Counted from the first letter of the stretch, positions 8,420 to 17,139 are shown. The stretch: 64,000 bases of DNA from Desertivirga arenae (GCF_017355785.1 NZ_JAFEWE010000014.1:1-64000); one strand, 5' to 3'. Program-made: numbers and translations. The notes: generated from the letters alone by a model not told the origin.

Positions 8420-9172
8420 ATGAACTCATTAAGAAACAAAGTAGCACTAGTAACAGGATCGGCAAGAGGACTGGGAAAAGCAATAGCTGAACGTTATGCC
8501 GCGCTGGGTGCTGATATCGTAATTAATTATTCGCGTGACAAGGCTTCTGCTGCCGAAGTAGAAAGTAATATTAGGGCAATGGGAGTAAGAGTTTTGTCAG
8601 TGCAGGCAGATGTAAGTAAAGTACCCGAAATAGAGAAACTATTTTCAGAAGCTATTCAAGCTTTTGGCAAAATAGACATTGTGGTGGCTAACGCGGGAAT
8701 TGAGATGGTTGAAACTCCAGTTACTGAGTTTACAGAGGACCAGTTTGATAAGCTCTTCTCCGTAAATACAAAAGGCTCGTACTTTACTATGCAACAAGCT
8801 GCCAGGAGTGTCGAAGATAACGGACGCATTATTTATATCGCTTCTTCTACCACGGCTTTCCCTGTTCCCGGCATGGCTGTATATGGGGGAAGTAAAGCAA
8901 CACCTCGTTACCTGGTTGACATACTTGCTAAAGAAATAGGACCCCGTGGTATCACAGTAAATTCTATTATTCCCTTCGCAGTAGATCACTCTGGGATATT
9001 CGCTGAAGATGGTTCTTATCCAAGGCTTCGTAAACAATTGTTGGAGAGCTGTCCTATGGGACGCCTGGCGGAAGTGGAAGACGTCGCGAATGTGGCTGAA
9101 TTCTTTGCCAGTGATCTTTCCTCTTTTATAAATGGGCAGCACTTATTAGTAAATGGGGGAGCGACAAATTAG
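8420..9172 (+). CDS. Short-chain dehydrogenase/reductase, 250 aa
   Basis: The second SDR of the pair. Motifs: TGSARGLG cofactor site, ANAG in place of the usual NNAG, catalytic SSTT and YGGSK, and a C-terminal FINGQHLLVNGGA. It is only moderately similar to its neighbour, so this is not a fresh duplication. A stem-loop 12 nt after the stop (9185-9219) probably ends the transcript. A joint role with the upstream SDR, such as successive steps of detoxification, is inferred from adjacency. Confidence 0.9.
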   Translation: MNSLRNKVALVTGSARGLGKAIAERYAALGADIVINYSRDKASAAEVESNIRAMGVRVLSVQADVSKVPEIEKLFSEAIQAFGKIDIVVANAGIEMVETPVTEFTEDQFDKLFSVNTKGSYFTMQQAARSVEDNGRIIYIASSTTAFPVPGMAVYGGSKATPRYLVDILAKEIGPRGITVNSIIPFAVDHSGIFAEDGSYPRLRKQLLESCPMGRLAEVEDVANVAEFFASDLSSFINGQHLLVNGGATN

Positions 9173-9184
9173 ATTGATTACCTG

Positions 9185-9219
9185 ATCAATAGCGGGAAGC
9201 ATAGTTTCACGCTATTGAT
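9185..9219 (+). terminator. Stem-loop terminator after the SDR pair
   Basis: ATCAATAGCG (9185-9194) and CGCTATTGAT (9210-9219) form a perfect 10-bp stem with a 15-nt loop, followed by TTAAATTATTAG. It lies just after the stop of the second SDR gene. Confidence 0.65.
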
Positions 9220-9520
9220 TTAAATTATTAGTTTGTCAAACATTGCCACTGAAGGAAACTCCGTCCTATTGCACACCTCTTATCTTTGTTCAGGTGTCAC
9301 ATTTAAAAATACGATTTCTTTTATCCTGGAATTTGAATTGAAGTGGATTCAGTTGATATTCCTAATCAGGTTATCTATATTAAGCTCGATAACGAAGAAA
9401 TTGCGCCAATATTCATATCTTTTAATTATGAATGTCTGGCTACACCAAAATTGCTTCATTCAGGTATAGGCGTTTTTTCTCATTCCTGAACCTCCTATTT
9501 GAATCTAATTCAGGCATGGT

Positions 9521-9632
9521 TCAAAAGTTATGCCTTTCTGGACCTACTCTTTCTTTCATGAAAACAGCAGCGACTTCAATAATTGATAAAATCCTGTTAA
9601 AATTCAAAAGTCCACTTTAACGGTCGTTATTT
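9521..9632. repeat. Dispersed intergenic repeat, copy B
   Basis: This matches copy A (6311-6420) over about 90 nt and ends in AGTCCACTTTAACGGTCG, the core shared with the resolvase-side palindrome. It sits in the long gap 9173-9983, which otherwise holds only the terminator at 9185 and no convincing gene. Confidence 0.6.
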
Positions 9633-9983
9633 CAGATGATGGCACGGAATCACATGGTCAGTTTCTCCGAATTAAACATTTTTGCTCTGAATAAGAAGCT
9701 TTAATGGTGACCGTACTAGACTTTAATGGGTAAAAGAATTTCGACTAATCGTGTTGAGTATAAAGATTAGATAGAAGAAGGGGCATTCCCGCCTTCTCTT
9801 ATAGCAATTTTAAATGAACCACTTTTCTTTCATTGGGGCATACAATACGAACCGGTTTGGTTAATAATTCTCCAAAACTTGTGGATGAAGATCTTTAATG
9901 CCCCTTAGTGCTTTCCCTGGAAGTTATTGGTCTATTGACATTTAAGAAGAACAGGAGGAAAAACAACCTTAGAAACTTGGATC

Positions 9984-11150
9984 TCAGCTTATGATAGGAA
10001 GACTAAAGCAAAAAACACTGCCCTTTCCGAGTTCACTGTTCACCCACAGCTTTCCTTGCTGGTTTTTCACTATTTCCTGACATATATACAGCCCTAACCC
10101 CATACCTGACTCTAAATTACTTTCAGCCTCCTTGACTTTGTAGAAACGTTCAAAAATATTTTCTATACTCTCTTGAGATATCCCTCTACCCTGGTCCTCT
10201 ATACATACAATAGCGTCTGACTCATGCCTTTGAAGGGTTACCTTGATTGGAGTGTCTTCATTAGAGAATTTAATTGCGTTGGTAAGTAAATTTTCTATTA
10301 CCTGGGAAATTTTAAACTTATCCCCTTTAATTCTAATTGCTGGGCTATTGTGCAATTGGATGTCTCTTCGGGTTACCGTTTCTCTAAACTCCTCAACAAT
10401 AGATGCTAATAGTCCATCTAGCGAATATTCCTCTGATCGGGGCGATAGTTTTCCGCTATCAATTTTGGAGGCCAAAACCAAGTCTTTGATAAGAGTGGTT
10501 AAACTATTTACCTTTAAATCTAACTGGCGTAACATGCTCTTGGGCTTTTCATCTTCCAGCCGATTGAAGTAGCGAAGCAATAATTGGGAGTAAGATTTAA
10601 TTGAAGTCAGCGGAGTTTTGAGTTCGTGGCTAATAGTACTTATAAACTCATCCTTATGTCGTTCCAGTTGTTTCCGACCTGTAATGTCAACTAAAGAAGT
10701 GTAGCCAAGCGTTTCTCCCCTATCCTTAAATCGGATAGTGTTAATCAGGCACCATACCTCTGTTTTATCCTTGCGTATAAGGCAGGCCTCAAGCTGAAAA
10801 GAAGGCAACTCCTGTTTCCAAAGAGCTTCATGAAGGTCGTACCAATATTTTATAAAATTGGGATGTGTATATTCGAGTATCACAGTTCCCAGTATTTCTT
10901 CTTGAGAATAGCCTAATAAATCGCACAAAGCCTGATTAATCTGTACCATTTTGAAGTCCAGATCAATAATTTTATATGCGACGGTACTTTGTTTAAATAC
11001 TGTCACAAAGCGCTCCTGGCTCTCTTTTAAATCTTCTTCAATCTTTAACCGCTTCTCCAGGATTGACAGAGCTTCATTATAGGCTGTAGTTAAAGATTCG
11101 TTCTCACTCTTCAGCCTCCGGTTTTCCTCTTCCAGTTCGTTATTTTCCAC
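9984..11150 (-). CDS. PAS-domain sensor histidine kinase, soluble, about 388 aa
   Basis: A predicted cytoplasmic kinase: N-terminal coiled coil (rich in Glu/Lys), one PAS domain with PAC tail (ERFVTVFKQSTVAYKIID to SLVDITGRKQ), then HisKA with the phospho-acceptor His in ISHELKTPL and an HATPase_c domain with N, G1 and G2 boxes (NLLTNAIKFS, DQGRGIS, GMGLGLYI). No transmembrane segment is present. The start is uncertain: no ATG precedes the coiled coil, and the open frame extends to a TTG at 11207. I take the GTG at 11150, which begins directly at the coil. No response regulator is adjacent, so its partner is unknown. Confidence 0.88.
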   Translation of the reverse strand: MENNELEEENRRLKSENESLTTAYNEALSILEKRLKIEEDLKESQERFVTVFKQSTVAYKIIDLDFKMVQINQALCDLLGYSQEEILGTVILEYTHPNFIKYWYDLHEALWKQELPSFQLEACLIRKDKTEVWCLINTIRFKDRGETLGYTSLVDITGRKQLERHKDEFISTISHELKTPLTSIKSYSQLLLRYFNRLEDEKPKSMLRQLDLKVNSLTTLIKDLVLASKIDSGKLSPRSEEYSLDGLLASIVEEFRETVTRRDIQLHNSPAIRIKGDKFKISQVIENLLTNAIKFSNEDTPIKVTLQRHESDAIVCIEDQGRGISQESIENIFERFYKVKEAESNLESGMGLGLYICQEIVKNQQGKLWVNSELGKGSVFCFSLPIIS

Positions 11151-11289
11151 GCGTAAGATATGTGCAACTAAGATATATAAATTATTTTTGAGGGAAATAC
11201 AATCCAAACCTAAACTGATACTCAGCTAGCTTCGATACGTATTTTTTTGACCCTAGTTTTAGTCTTGAGATCACTTTTTGAAGCAGAGT

Positions 11290-11406
11290 TTAAAAAGTTT
11301 TTTGACCTTATGAGCCTGCTATTTCTTACTGTCAAACCGCTTCGACTTCAATAAATGATAAAATCACATTAAATTGGAAAGTCCAATTTAACGGGCCGTA
11401 TTTCTG
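11290..11406. repeat. Dispersed intergenic repeat, copy C (diverged)
   Basis: It shares CGACTTCAATAAATGATAAA and GAAAGTCCA-TTTAACGG-CGTATTTC with copies A and B, while the first half is poorly conserved. It lies in the 11208-11514 gap between the kinase and the DUF1622 gene. No gene is seen in that gap. Confidence 0.5.
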
Positions 11407-11461
11407 GCCCCCCTGTTCAAACATTAAGGAAATAGTTCCATAATGTTTTCTATCGATATTT

Positions 11462-11487
11462 GTAGGGCAGGAATGCCCTACTGTTTT
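11462..11487. terminator. GNRA-capped hairpin, likely terminator
   Basis: GTAGGGCA (11462-11469) and TGCCCTAC (11474-11481) form a perfect 8-bp stem closed by a GGAA tetraloop. It is followed by TGTTTT on the plus strand. It lies 28 nt beyond the stop of the leftward DUF1622 gene, so it may end that transcript, although the T run faces the other way. Confidence 0.5.
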
Positions 11488-11514
11488 AAAAACATCACTT
11501 TCATATCCATGAAT

Positions 11515-11871
11515 CTATTCTGCTGATTTAAGATCTCGTTCAAGGAAAAAGTTTAGCGCTGTTCTTATGGTAGCTATGGCAGCGAGTTTACCGATATCGT
11601 CCCAGGTAGGTGCAACTGCCGTTGCAATAACATCAGCTCCTAATAGCAATTCCAGCGCTACAGCTACTGAACTGCCAAACTGGATCCTGATGTCGCGTTG
11701 TTTAATATTAGATCCGCTGGAAAACAGGATCTTGAAATAGTTTTTTACAGCTACCAGAACGGCTATCCCTATAAGTATAGCAGCCGTAATTTCAACAGCG
11801 CTGCTGATGGTGTGAGCAATAGGTTCTGCATATTCTTGCAGTAATGTTTTATGAGTACTTATTTCATTCAT
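11515..11871 (-). CDS. DUF1622 family membrane protein, 118 aa
   Basis: A small inner-membrane protein with the family's hallmark C-terminal half (ALELLLGADVIATAVAPTWD, then IGKLAAIATIRTALNFFLE). There are three predicted helices: about residues 23-45, 65-85 and 88-108. The biochemical function of DUF1622 is unknown. Its start overlaps the upstream AI-2E-type gene by 4 nt, so the two are co-transcribed, and an ion-channel gene is divergent from them. Such grouping suggests a membrane ion or stress role, which is inference. Confidence 0.85.
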   Translation of the reverse strand: MNEISTHKTLLQEYAEPIAHTISSAVEITAAILIGIAVLVAVKNYFKILFSSGSNIKQRDIRIQFGSSVAVALELLLGADVIATAVAPTWDDIGKLAAIATIRTALNFFLERDLKSAE

Positions 11872-12263
11872 GCTTGATCCTGCTTGTTAACATATAATTC
11901 TTGTACCATGGTTATCACTATCAGTAGTACAGGAGTAGCAAGGATTATTCCCAAATATCCTGTTAAAGGCCCGATAATAAGTTGCTCAGATACCTGGGAC
12001 TGCACCTTCGTTCCGACAAAAAAGAATAGTATTGACAGGAGGCAAAGGGTTCCGAAGATGGATATAAGGATAGATGCTTTATGCCCTGCTTTTAACTTTC
12101 GTTCAATCAGACCTGCCAATCCGTGAAAAAACAGGGCTATTAAGGAACCTGCCAGAATCATTAAAAATACGCTGAAGGTTGATTTGATCAGCAAGATCAC
12201 CAGTACAAACAAAGCTGTAATACCTGCCGAAATCCACACCTTATTGGTAAAACTACTGGCCAT
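11868..12263 (-). CDS. AI-2E family permease with a large internal deletion, 131 aa
   Basis: The first about 85 residues match the N-terminus of AI-2E/PerM-type permeases (VWISAGITALFVLVILLIKS, FSVFLMILAGSLIALFFHGL, VGTKVQSQVSEQL). The last about 35 match the very C-terminus of the same family (GPLTGYLGIILATPVLLIVI, TMVQELYVNK). Normal members are about 350 residues. Some 200 residues, including the central helices, are missing, yet the frame is kept. I place the start at the ATG at 12263; the frame can be extended to an ATG at 12332 but that intrudes on the divergent promoter. Probably non-functional as a transporter, or a micro-protein. Confidence 0.75.
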   Translation of the reverse strand: MASSFTNKVWISAGITALFVLVILLIKSTFSVFLMILAGSLIALFFHGLAGLIERKLKAGHKASILISIFGTLCLLSILFFFVGTKVQSQVSEQLIIGPLTGYLGIILATPVLLIVITMVQELYVNKQDQA

Positions 12264-12377
12264 AATGATTCTTTTTAACCTGCTAACAATATTTTGCTGC
12301 AGATGGTTATAGAAGAACTTAAGTTTTTGCAAAATTCCTTTACGTCAAGCTGTACGTTTTTAAAACCAATTCGAAAG

Positions 12378-13166
12378 ATGGAAAACTCGAACCAACTTAA
12401 ATTTCAGAGACAAAGACTCTTAAAATCAGTAGAATGCTTCTTAGATGGCCCAATGGTATTTCTTGGTTTTGTTTGGCTCTTACTTTTAATTATAGAATTC
12501 ATAAAGGGGCTAACCCCTTCCCTGCAATTAATCAGCGAGATAATCTGGCTGGTTTTCATTGTAGATTTCCTGATCAAATTTGTGCTTGCTCCCGAAAAGC
12601 TCAAATTTCTGAAATCTAACATCCTGACCATATTTTCTCTAGCTCTGCCTGCATTAAGACTCGTTCGCTTTTTTAGGGTTATGAGGCTGCTTCGTTTTGC
12701 ACGGGGATCCCGCCTGATAAAAGTAGTCGCATCGTTAAACCGGGGAATGAGGAGCCTGAATGCGACTATGCGAAGAAGGGGATTTGCCTATGTGGTGATA
12801 TTTACCATACTGGTGATCCTCTCGGGAGCTGCTGGAATGTTGGCGTTTGAAAGTCAGGTGGGAGGCATACAATCCTACTCGAACGCCCTCTGGTGGACAA
12901 CCATGCTCATTATTACAATTGGCAGCGATTACTGGCCTCAAACCTCCGAAGGCAGAGCACTATGTATCCTGCTGTCCATTTATGGATTTGCCATTTTTGG
13001 ATACATCACTGCAACGATATCTTCTTTTTTTGTTGGCCGGGATGCCGAAGAAAAGGATGCACCATTGGCTAATTCCCATCAGGTGGAAACGCTAAAAAAG
13101 GAAATACATGAGCTGAAAACAATGATAGGAGAATTGCAGGCAACGATGAAAAATAAAGGAGAATAG
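12378..13166 (+). CDS. Voltage-gated-type ion channel (ion transport protein family), 262 aa
   Basis: A six-helix cation channel of the inner membrane. An S4-like voltage sensor is visible (LRLVRFFRVMRLLRFARGSR), then S5, the pore loop and S6. The selectivity-filter region is TMLIITIGSDYWPQTSEGRA, so the canonical potassium signature TVGYGD is replaced by TIGSDY; ion preference is therefore uncertain. A C-terminal coiled coil (VETLKKEIHELKTMIGELQA) probably assembles the tetramer. I start at the ATG at 12378, since the longer frame begins upstream inside the divergent gene's promoter. It is divergent from the truncated AI-2E gene. Confidence 0.85.
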   Translation: MENSNQLKFQRQRLLKSVECFLDGPMVFLGFVWLLLLIIEFIKGLTPSLQLISEIIWLVFIVDFLIKFVLAPEKLKFLKSNILTIFSLALPALRLVRFFRVMRLLRFARGSRLIKVVASLNRGMRSLNATMRRRGFAYVVIFTILVILSGAAGMLAFESQVGGIQSYSNALWWTTMLIITIGSDYWPQTSEGRALCILLSIYGFAIFGYITATISSFFVGRDAEEKDAPLANSHQVETLKKEIHELKTMIGELQATMKNKGE

Positions 13167-13357
13167 CCATAGAATAATTTTTCATTTTTTGATAATAAGT
13201 AAAAGTTGAACTATCCGTTAGGGCCTAACAGATGTAAGGGTTTGCAGAACTAGAATGTTATGCTTTAAGCAGGCCCGTATACCAGGATAGTGCAATTGAT
13301 CATTAAGATTCTGTCTAACCTATTATATGATCAGATGTAGTACCTGCAAAACGTTTT

Positions 13358-13373
13358 TGTGATTACGATCACG
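13358..13373 (+). promoter_or_regulatory. Crp/Fnr-type box upstream of the hydrolase gene
   Basis: TGTGATTACGATCACG matches the TGTGA-N6-TCACA consensus of Crp at nine of ten positions. It lies about 22 nt before a TAnnTTTG -7 element. A Crp/Fnr-family gene lies 0.8 kb downstream, so autoregulation of the cluster is possible. The assignment rests on the motif only. Confidence 0.45.
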
Positions 13374-13394
13374 ATCCTTCTCTATTTGCAGCTA

Positions 13395-13402
13395 TAGCTT
13401 TG
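13395..13402 (+). promoter_or_regulatory. Putative -7 promoter element (TAGCTTTG)
   Basis: This matches the Bacteroidota TAnnTTTG consensus exactly and ends 4 nt before the ATG at 13407, which would give an almost leaderless transcript. No good -33 TTG is found at 19-21 nt, fitting an activator-dependent promoter. Confidence 0.35.
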
Positions 13403-13406
13403 TAAA

Positions 13407-14114
13407 ATGAAACAAAGCATAATACTATTACATGGACTATTTGGTCGCTTAAGTAATTGGAATGCCTTAGTACAGCATTTAAATCACGCTCACGATGTTC
13501 ATGTACCTTTGATACCTATTTATGATGATCATAATGGATCTATACTTGATTACTTGGTGAATTGGCTACATCTCTATATTACTTGTAATAAACTAAAGAC
13601 CGTTGTTTTGGTAGGGAACTCTTTGGGTGGACATCTTGCAGTTTTATATACCCATCGCTACCCTTCAATTGTTAAGGCTTTAGTACTAACGGGAAGCTCT
13701 GGGCTATATGAAAGGAATGCTTTTGGAACGTTTCCAAAACGCCACAGCCGAACTTTTATACAAAGTAAGGTTGAATCCGTGTTTTATAACCCGGCTATTG
13801 CAACCTCAGAATTAGTGGATGAGGTATTCTATATTCTAAAAGACAATAAGAAATGCCTTCGAATAATAGAAACGGCAAGAACTACCCAGAGGAATTATGC
13901 AATAAAAGAACTGCAGGATATTAAGCAGCAAGCCTTACTGATCTGGGGAGCAGATGATAATATTACTCCTCCACATGTAGCAATAGAATTCAATCGTTTG
14001 TTGGTCAACGCCTCACTTGTATACCTACCGCAATGTGGTCATGCCCCTATGATGGAGAAGCCCGGCGAATTCAATAAACTAGTCGAAGATTTCTTAGCCA
14101 CTTTGCAGCCATAA
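13407..14114 (+). CDS. Alpha/beta hydrolase, 235 aa
   Basis: A cytoplasmic alpha/beta-fold hydrolase. The oxyanion region is LLHGLFG, the nucleophile is Ser72 in GNSLGG, the acid is in LIWGADDNITPP and the catalytic His is in CGHAPMMEKP, so the triad is complete. The overall pattern resembles carboxylesterase, haloperoxidase-like and MhpC-type enzymes, but substrate cannot be told. No signal peptide is present. The gene has its own promoter with a Crp-like box and is followed after 99 nt by a Crp/Fnr regulator on the same strand. Confidence 0.9.
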   Translation: MKQSIILLHGLFGRLSNWNALVQHLNHAHDVHVPLIPIYDDHNGSILDYLVNWLHLYITCNKLKTVVLVGNSLGGHLAVLYTHRYPSIVKALVLTGSSGLYERNAFGTFPKRHSRTFIQSKVESVFYNPAIATSELVDEVFYILKDNKKCLRIIETARTTQRNYAIKELQDIKQQALLIWGADDNITPPHVAIEFNRLLVNASLVYLPQCGHAPMMEKPGEFNKLVEDFLATLQP

Positions 14115-14213
14115 TAAAATTAAGGTCTAAGCAGATGCTAATGGCTACTTAAATAGGAGCAAACTGAATTTTTACAAAAAATTATATCTTAGATATTACA
14201 AGCTCAAAGTGAT

Positions 14214-14810
14214 ATGAATACAAGTGCAGCTTTTTGGTATCAGAGACTAATGGAGAAATATCCAATTGTATCTGATGATGAATGGAAATTGCTAGATGAC
14301 ATGTCCAAGGTTAAGGTTTTTAAAAAAGGGGAAAGTTTCGTACGCTTTGGAAGAGTCGCACGATATGCAGCTTTTGTATTGTCAGGTCATTTCGCTTATA
14401 TCATTCTCGATGAGGAGGGGAATGAAAAGATAATAAGGTTCGCATTTGCTGACGACCTGCTGGCTAATTGTGAAAGTTATAACCATAGAGCTCCCTCCTA
14501 TATTAGCATCACTGCTCTGGAAGACTCTGAAGTTCGAATATTCAGCATCAAAAAACTACAGCCACTTTATAGCATTTATATGTCGCTATCTGCTGTAAAT
14601 TTGAAGATATATGAAGAGATGGTGGAACAAAATATCGCCCATCAACAAATTTTATCACTAAATAGCCCCGTGAAACGCTACCAATTTTTGTTGAAGTATA
14701 GGCCTCTGATCATTAAAAAGATTTCCCTGACCAATATTGCCCGTTTTTTATTCGTTAGCCGGGAATCACTCAGCAGAGCAAGGTCAATGCTATTTAATAA
14801 AAGCGATTAG
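14214..14810 (+). CDS. Crp/Fnr-family transcriptional regulator, 198 aa
   Basis: The N-terminal cyclic-nucleotide-binding-like beta-barrel spans about residues 10-125 (VKVFKKGESFVRFGRVARYA, AFVLSGHFAYIILDEEGNEK). The C-terminal winged HTH is short (about 150-195: KKISLTNIARFLFVSRESLS). The phosphate-binding RxS signature of true cAMP receptors is not evident, and there are no clustered cysteines as in Fnr, so the effector is unknown. It probably acts on its own region, where a Crp-type box lies upstream of the hydrolase gene. Confidence 0.88.
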   Translation: MNTSAAFWYQRLMEKYPIVSDDEWKLLDDMSKVKVFKKGESFVRFGRVARYAAFVLSGHFAYIILDEEGNEKIIRFAFADDLLANCESYNHRAPSYISITALEDSEVRIFSIKKLQPLYSIYMSLSAVNLKIYEEMVEQNIAHQQILSLNSPVKRYQFLLKYRPLIIKKISLTNIARFLFVSRESLSRARSMLFNKSD

Positions 14811-14867
14811 TTTCTCGAATTAAATTTGTAGTCCAATAGGGTGAGCTCCACGGAGATTTTTAGATTG

Positions 14868-15661
14868 TTATTCAATGGTTTTAATTTTCTCGGTTATCTG
14901 ATTTTCGAGTTCGGCATAAAAGCCTTCGTAGGCTTGCACAATTATTCCCTGCCTGTTTAAAAGATAAAAATTAGGATACCCGTTTATATGATAAATATTG
15001 GCAGCAGAGGGCTCAGTCAAGTAACTTGGATATTTTATTCCGTTCTTAGCATCAAACTTCGTTACGGATTTTATACTATTGAAGTTGCTTTGGTAAATAC
15101 TGACAATCTCTAAACCTTTGCTTTTATAGTGATCATATAATCGCGTAAGCATTTGTGCAGCGTTAATACAATGCGGACACCCGTCTGTAGTAAAATTCAA
15201 TAAGACCAATCTGCCGCGTAGGCTGTTTAAGCTAAAATCCTTGCCAGCTACATCTGTAAGCTTTATTTTGGGGGACTTTGTGCCGGCGGTCAACATCGGT
15301 ATTCTGTCTCTTTTGACGGGCAACTTAAAACCCTGAGGTACCATCGCTATAGACAAGTCCGGAAAACCTGCCTTGTTTAGTTGATAGTTCCTAAATGTAT
15401 GTTCTTCAAACATGCCCATGTAAGTTCCGTCATCAGCAAATCCCGTAGATTGTGTTCTAATGATAAAAGGTAAGCCGTTTGTTTTAGCGGTTATGATATC
15501 TGCAAAATCATAAAGGCGTTTATCATTTTGAATGGTGTCTGTCAATGTTACTACATAGTGATTATGGCTTTTAATTTGTTTACAGTTGCTTGCAGAGACT
15601 GCCCATCAGTACTGTGACAGCAGCTAATAAGTATAAAAACTAATAGCAGAAAGGTTCTCAT
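14868..15661 (-). pseudogene. TlpA-like thioredoxin-fold lipoprotein, frameshifted
   Basis: The main frame (14868-15545 and upstream) has a thioredoxin fold with the redox pair in TTDGCPHCINAAQMLTRLYD, typical of TlpA/ResA thiol-disulfide proteins that act in the periplasm. It lacks a proper start. In another frame, an ATG at 15661 encodes a lipoprotein signal (MRTFLLLVFILISCC) and about 15 more residues before stopping at a TAG. Joining the frames near 15555-15580 would restore a 264-residue protein of ordinary layout. So one base has been lost or gained, either a real mutation or a sequence error. Confidence 0.75.
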
Positions 15662-15860
15662 TTTGGTAATCAGGGAAAATTAAGGTACTACTTAGTTAAT
15701 TTCTGTTAAATACCTGTGTTACCTCCCCCCTTTCCATCCAGCTCCTGCTATGAAAAGGCAGGATGGGGAGATTTGGTGGCTTGAATCTGCCATCGTAGCA
15801 TCGTCGTTAAGAGACGGATGTACTAGCCAAATAGTTGGCCTACTTAACTAGTCTTAAAAG

Positions 15861-17051
15861 TTATTTTAACGAAATGCTAACGTTAGAACGCCACAATAAC
15901 AATAGAGTAATGGCTGTACAGCCAAACATTACCGATGGCATTATTACCAGACTTCCGTTATGCAGAAAGCTTATTAATCCCGAAGCAATCACCCCAGCAA
16001 TCATTTGTAGGCTTCCTAAAACCGCAGATGCTCTTCCGGTAGCAGCCTGAAATTCTTTCAAAGCAAGGGCTGTAGTATTGGGGTTGATGAAGCCGACGCA
16101 GAATAGGAAAAGGAAGGTGAAGCCCAAGGCTAAAAATGCATTGGCCACACCGGAAACCGCAGTAATCAGAAAAAGAAATCCTGTAAGAAAAAGCAGAATA
16201 CTTGCCCAATAACATATTTTCTCGCTCGTAAACCTTTTTAATGCCAATTTATTGAGCTGACTGCCTGCAATTAGTCCACATGCGTTAAATGCAAATGCCC
16301 AGCTATATTGACTATCTGTAAAGCCAAATTTTTCCATGAATACGAATGGAGAACCCGCGATATAAGCATACATCCCGGCATAGCTGATGCCACCAGCAAG
16401 AGTATAACTAAGAAAAACAGGATTTTTAAGGACATTAAAGTATTCCGGTAATATCTTGGCTACCTTTAACGATATAGATTTGTCTTCTGCCTTTGTTTCA
16501 GGCAAGATCCATTTCACTGCAACTAAAATGGTTAAAGCGATCATTGCCATTACTCCAAATACCCATCGCCAACCCAACAAATTATTAACGATTCCCCCGA
16601 TTGCTGGTGCAATTATTGGAGCTATCCCCATTACTAAAACCAGGGTTGAAAGTATTTTAGCTGTTTCTTCTGAAGGGAAAATATCCCTGACAATCGCCCT
16701 GGCCACTACCATGCCTACACACCCTCCAAGGGCCATAAACAATCGCACAACTACCAGGCTGGTAATGCCGGTTGATAAGGCACATAGGAAAGCTGCTATA
16801 ATATAAATGATCAAACCCATTATCAGCGGTTTCTTTCTTCCAAAGCGATCTATAAGTATCCCATAAACCAGCTGTCCCATGCACAGGCCTGCATAATAAC
16901 TTGTCAGGCTATAGCCGACTGCTGATAAATTGGTGTCTAAAGACGAGGCTATTGCCGGGAATGAAGGCAAATACATGTCAATGGAGAACGGGCTTATGGC
17001 GATAAGTGCGCCCAATATTAGTATAAGGATATGATGATTTTTTCTCTGCAT
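15861..17051 (-). CDS. MFS drug-resistance transporter (Bcr/CflA family), 396 aa
   Basis: A 12-helix inner-membrane exporter. It shows the Bcr/CflA N-terminus (ISPFSIDMYLPSFPAIASSL), the MFS motif A in the loop between helices 2 and 3 (GILIDRFGRKKPLIMG) and the export motif C-like GIAPIIAPAIGG in helix 5. The start is the ATG at 17051, as the longer frame adds a charged, non-family N-terminus. It is divergent from an AraC regulator with a perfect inverted repeat in the 195-nt gap, the usual layout of a regulator controlling its exporter. The substrate is unknown. Confidence 0.9.
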   Translation of the reverse strand: MQRKNHHILILILGALIAISPFSIDMYLPSFPAIASSLDTNLSAVGYSLTSYYAGLCMGQLVYGILIDRFGRKKPLIMGLIIYIIAAFLCALSTGITSLVVVRLFMALGGCVGMVVARAIVRDIFPSEETAKILSTLVLVMGIAPIIAPAIGGIVNNLLGWRWVFGVMAMIALTILVAVKWILPETKAEDKSISLKVAKILPEYFNVLKNPVFLSYTLAGGISYAGMYAYIAGSPFVFMEKFGFTDSQYSWAFAFNACGLIAGSQLNKLALKRFTSEKICYWASILLFLTGFLFLITAVSGVANAFLALGFTFLFLFCVGFINPNTTALALKEFQAATGRASAVLGSLQMIAGVIASGLISFLHNGSLVIMPSVMFGCTAITLLLLWRSNVSISLK

Positions 17052-17139
17052 GGTTATCGCACTGATGTTAAGCTCAAGGCGATATTTATTGTTTCTTTTT
17101 AGTGTCATTGGTTCAATTTTAATACAAAGTTGAGGTTAA

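Noticed and set aside
8645-9142. 165-aa reverse frame opposite the second SDR
   Set aside because: It lies wholly inside a well-supported SDR gene; composition is that of a shadow frame.
9233-9620. Two short plus-strand frames in the 9173-9983 gap
   Set aside because: One starts at TTG; the other runs across dispersed repeat copy B; both have unprotein-like composition. Treated as non-coding.
9770-9800. Hairpin AGAAGG...CCTTCT as terminator of the kinase at 9984
   Set aside because: It has a G-G mismatch, only 6 clean pairs and lies 185 nt past the stop, so it is too weak to call.
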